Below, in pieces: positions 13,066 to 14,565 of a DNA stretch of 14,565 nucleotides; position 1 is the first letter of the stretch, and each line of letters opens with the position of its first letter. This DNA comes from Candidatus Peribacter sp. UBA2144 (lineage in GTDB: Bacteria; Patescibacteriota; Gracilibacteria; Peribacterales; Peribacteraceae): NCBI GenBank assembly GCA_002328295.1, contig DCXE01000063.1:9067-23631 (forward strand), in the 5' to 3' direction. The translations under genes were made by a program, and so were the position numbers. The notes beneath the pieces were generated by a model that saw nothing but the letters and a program-made list of their open reading frames with translations, did not search any database and was not told the origin of the DNA.

Positions 13066-13863
13066 TGGCACCTCGGGAACTGCTTCAGGAGTCTCTTCTT
13101 GCACAGATCCGTGCCCAGGTTCGGCAAGAGCGAGTAGAGTCATAACACCAACTCCGAGGAGTAGGAATATGAATTGCAGAAAAGATTTTTTGAATTTGGT
13201 TTCTTTATGGAGCTCGGGAATCAGGTCAGCCGTTGCAATGTACAGGAAGTTACCGGCGGCAATGGGCAAGAGGATTATGGCGATGCCGTCTATCGTAACG
13301 TTTATCCAGAGAACAAGCAGAGCTCCAATAAAAGCAGTAAGTGCAGTTAGTAAATTCAGCAAAAGAGCTTTCTTTTTTGAGTAACCGCTGTGCAAGAGGA
13401 CTGCAAAGTCTCCGATTTCCTGTGGTATCTCGTGGAACATAACAGCAAGAGTTGTTGCGATTCCAAGTGGAATACTTATCAAGTAGCTTGCGGCAATCAA
13501 AACTCCATCCAAAATGTTGTGAATGATATCGGCCATCAACATCATTGGTCCAACGGGGTGAATGTGACATTCATCGTCAACTGCGTGGCAGTGCCTCCAG
13601 TGAATGAAGCGCTCCATTACAAAGGAGAAAAGAATGCTTCCAAGAAGAAGCCATGATGCGCGTATGGGATGTGGTTCAATTTCAATTATTTCCGGAAAGA
13701 AATGCAGAAAAACTGTACTCAGCAATGCTCCGGTAGAGAAACTTACAAGATATAAAAGTATTTTGTTAGTTGCTTGTTTGCTAATTGAAAGAAGTAAGAT
13801 GCCTGCCAGAGAAATCAAACTGACTAGAAGTATTGAGCCGAAAATATATGCGTATAAATTCAT
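13057..13863 (-). CDS. ZIP-family divalent metal transporter
   Basis: Probably imports Zn2+ or a similar divalent metal across the inner membrane. 268 residues, about eight hydrophobic segments. Diagnostic motifs: HNILDG in TM4 (115-120, after DII) and HEIPQEIGD in TM5 (144-152), the binuclear metal site of ZIPs. A loop rich in His, Cys and Asp, HWRHCHAVDDECHIHP (88-103), precedes TM4 and is the usual metal-sensing or delivery loop. GNFLYIATADLIPELH (204-219) is also typical. The C-terminal tail is Pro/Glu-rich. Closest to the LIV-1/ZIP7-like branch by the HEIPQEIGD form. The ATG at 13863 is divergent from the RluA gene by only 32 bases. Specific metal unknown. Confidence 0.93.
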   Translation of the reverse strand: MNLYAYIFGSILLVSLISLAGILLLSISKQATNKILLYLVSFSTGALLSTVFLHFFPEIIEIEPHPIRASWLLLGSILFSFVMERFIHWRHCHAVDDECHIHPVGPMMLMADIIHNILDGVLIAASYLISIPLGIATTLAVMFHEIPQEIGDFAVLLHSGYSKKKALLLNLLTALTAFIGALLVLWINVTIDGIAIILLPIAAGNFLYIATADLIPELHKETKFKKSFLQFIFLLLGVGVMTLLALAEPGHGSVQEETPEAVPEVPLT

Positions 13864-13873
13864 ATTCCGAGTA

Positions 13874-13902
13874 AGAATACATGTAAGATGTGCTTATGTC
13901 AC
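13874..13902 (-). promoter_or_regulatory. Promoter of the ZIP gene, overlapping the RluA start
   Basis: GTGACA (13897-13902), 17-nt spacer, TATTCT (13874-13879), the -10 ending 10 nt before the ZIP ATG. The -35 overlaps the RluA ATG at 13896-13898, so the two transcription units share DNA. Confidence 0.55.
13884..13889 (+). promoter_or_regulatory. Candidate -10 (TAAGAT) of the RluA-family gene
   Basis: TAAGAT ends 6 nt before the ATG at 13896, so the predicted first base is the A of the start codon. It lies inside the 17-nt spacer of the opposing ZIP promoter. No good -35. Confidence 0.4.
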
Positions 13903-14525
13903 TCTATTCGAAGAGAATTTTGTATGAAGATGATTATCTTCTGGCCGTTAGTAAACTCAGCTGCGAGCTGGTTGTTAAAGGTCGTGGCAAAGTTCAAAAA
14001 CTTCCGCTGTTTGATTATGTAAAAAAGGATTATCCGGGATTAAAGGTTTTGCATCGGTTGGATTTCGAAACCTCCGGTGTGGTTGTTTTTGCCAAATCAA
14101 AGGATTCGATTGATAAACTTGAGGCAAAGAAAATTTATAGGGCTGTAGTCGTGGGTCGTCTTAAGAATATTCGAGGAGTTATCAGTAAAAAATTGCCCGC
14201 ACGCGGTTCCGGTGAAGTCGAGGCTGTCACGCAATACAAAGTTCTTAGAAAATTCAGAGAAGTTAGTTACGTTGAGGCCCAGATTGAGACCGGAAGGCGT
14301 CATCAAATCAGAAAACATTTCGCAAGTATCGGACATCCTCTTGTCTTGGATCAGGTATATGGAAATGAGAAACAATATTCGAAGTTTTCCAGAAGATTTC
14401 GCTTAAAAAAATTCTTTTTGCATGCTCAAAGAATCGAGATGGAGCATCCTGTGACGGGGAAGAGGATTGTAATTGAGGCTCCGATGCCGAAGGCGTTCAA
14501 TGACTTTCTTAATAATCTGGTATAG
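13896..14525 (+). CDS. RluA-family pseudouridine synthase
   Basis: Converts uridine to pseudouridine in rRNA or tRNA. 209 residues from ATG at 13896; a GTG two codons earlier is possible but the promoter spacing favours the ATG. The catalytic motif HRLDFETSG lies at 53-61 with Asp56 as nucleophile. IETGRRHQIRKHFASIGHP and FFLHAQRIEMEHPVTGK are the expected RluA-type segments. There is no S4 domain, and the protein is short, as in RluA/TruC-like members, so the target RNA is unclear. It is followed by repeat-like sequence at the right edge. Confidence 0.93.
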   Translation: MSLYSKRILYEDDYLLAVSKLSCELVVKGRGKVQKLPLFDYVKKDYPGLKVLHRLDFETSGVVVFAKSKDSIDKLEAKKIYRAVVVGRLKNIRGVISKKLPARGSGEVEAVTQYKVLRKFREVSYVEAQIETGRRHQIRKHFASIGHPLVLDQVYGNEKQYSKFSRRFRLKKFFLHAQRIEMEHPVTGKRIVIEAPMPKAFNDFLNNLV

Positions 14526-14545
14526 ATAATGTTCCGCTTGAGAAA

Positions 14546-14565
14546 GGCCTGCCAGCCGTAGCCAT
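14546..14565. repeat. Start of a GC-rich repeat at the right edge
   Basis: GGCCTGCCAGCCGTAGCC begins about 20 bases after the RluA stop and runs off the window. Its composition differs from the coding DNA and resembles the palindromic repeats elsewhere here, but only one arm is visible. Confidence 0.3.

Noticed and set aside
13604..13927. 107-residue plus-strand frame running into the ZIP/RluA gap
   Set aside because: Antisense to the ZIP gene and overlapping the RluA start; no family features.

Overview
This is a bacterial chromosome window of moderate GC. It uses the standard bacterial code: TGA ends several genes and Trp is TGG. Housekeeping genes (glyA, a 5-formyl-THF cyclo-ligase, dnaX, dcd, an RluA-type pseudouridine synthase) are mixed with proteins I cannot assign to any family. 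The divergent housekeeping proteins, near absence of Shine-Dalgarno sequences and repeat-filled spacers suggest an uncultured lineage such as the candidate phyla radiation (Patescibacteria, perhaps Peregrinibacteria-like). That placement is inference, not a demonstrated result.

Layout. 2-697: C-terminal part of a Cys-rich protein with poly-Asp linkers, open at the left edge. 700-1914 (-): APC-family amino acid permease. 2038-5559 (-): glyA, the cyclo-ligase and dnaX; the first two belong together in folate one-carbon metabolism. 5687-6972: convergent lipoprotein genes, one DsbA-like thiol oxidoreductase and one DM13-like protein. 6990-8684 (-): 564-residue orphan protein. 8839-9423 (+): dCTP deaminase. 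9568-11516 (-): two unknown genes coupled by an ATGA overlap. 11698-11944 (-): a tRNA-Val(CAC) gene lying inside the two separated halves of a second tRNA. 12035-12826 (+): orphan protein. 12823-13029 (-): small membrane protein. 13057-13863 (-): ZIP metal transporter. 13896-14525 (+): RluA-family synthase.

Three themes stand out. First, the composite tRNA locus: a second tRNA with fully complementary 7-nt acceptor halves and encoded CCA is interrupted in the D-arm and T-arm by repeat elements and encloses a complete tRNA-Val gene. The best promoter candidate sits just upstream of the outer tRNA. Second, most genes with their own promoter have a -10-like hexamer only 6-11 nt before the start codon, predicting 5' leaders of 0-4 nt. 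Third, most longer spacers are filled by imperfect palindromes made of short reiterated words, a different word in each spacer.

The DnaX protein lacks the usual four-cysteine zinc module and carries a candidate -1 frameshift signal in its Lys-rich linker. I see no CRISPR array, integrase, transposase, phage gene or classical defence system.
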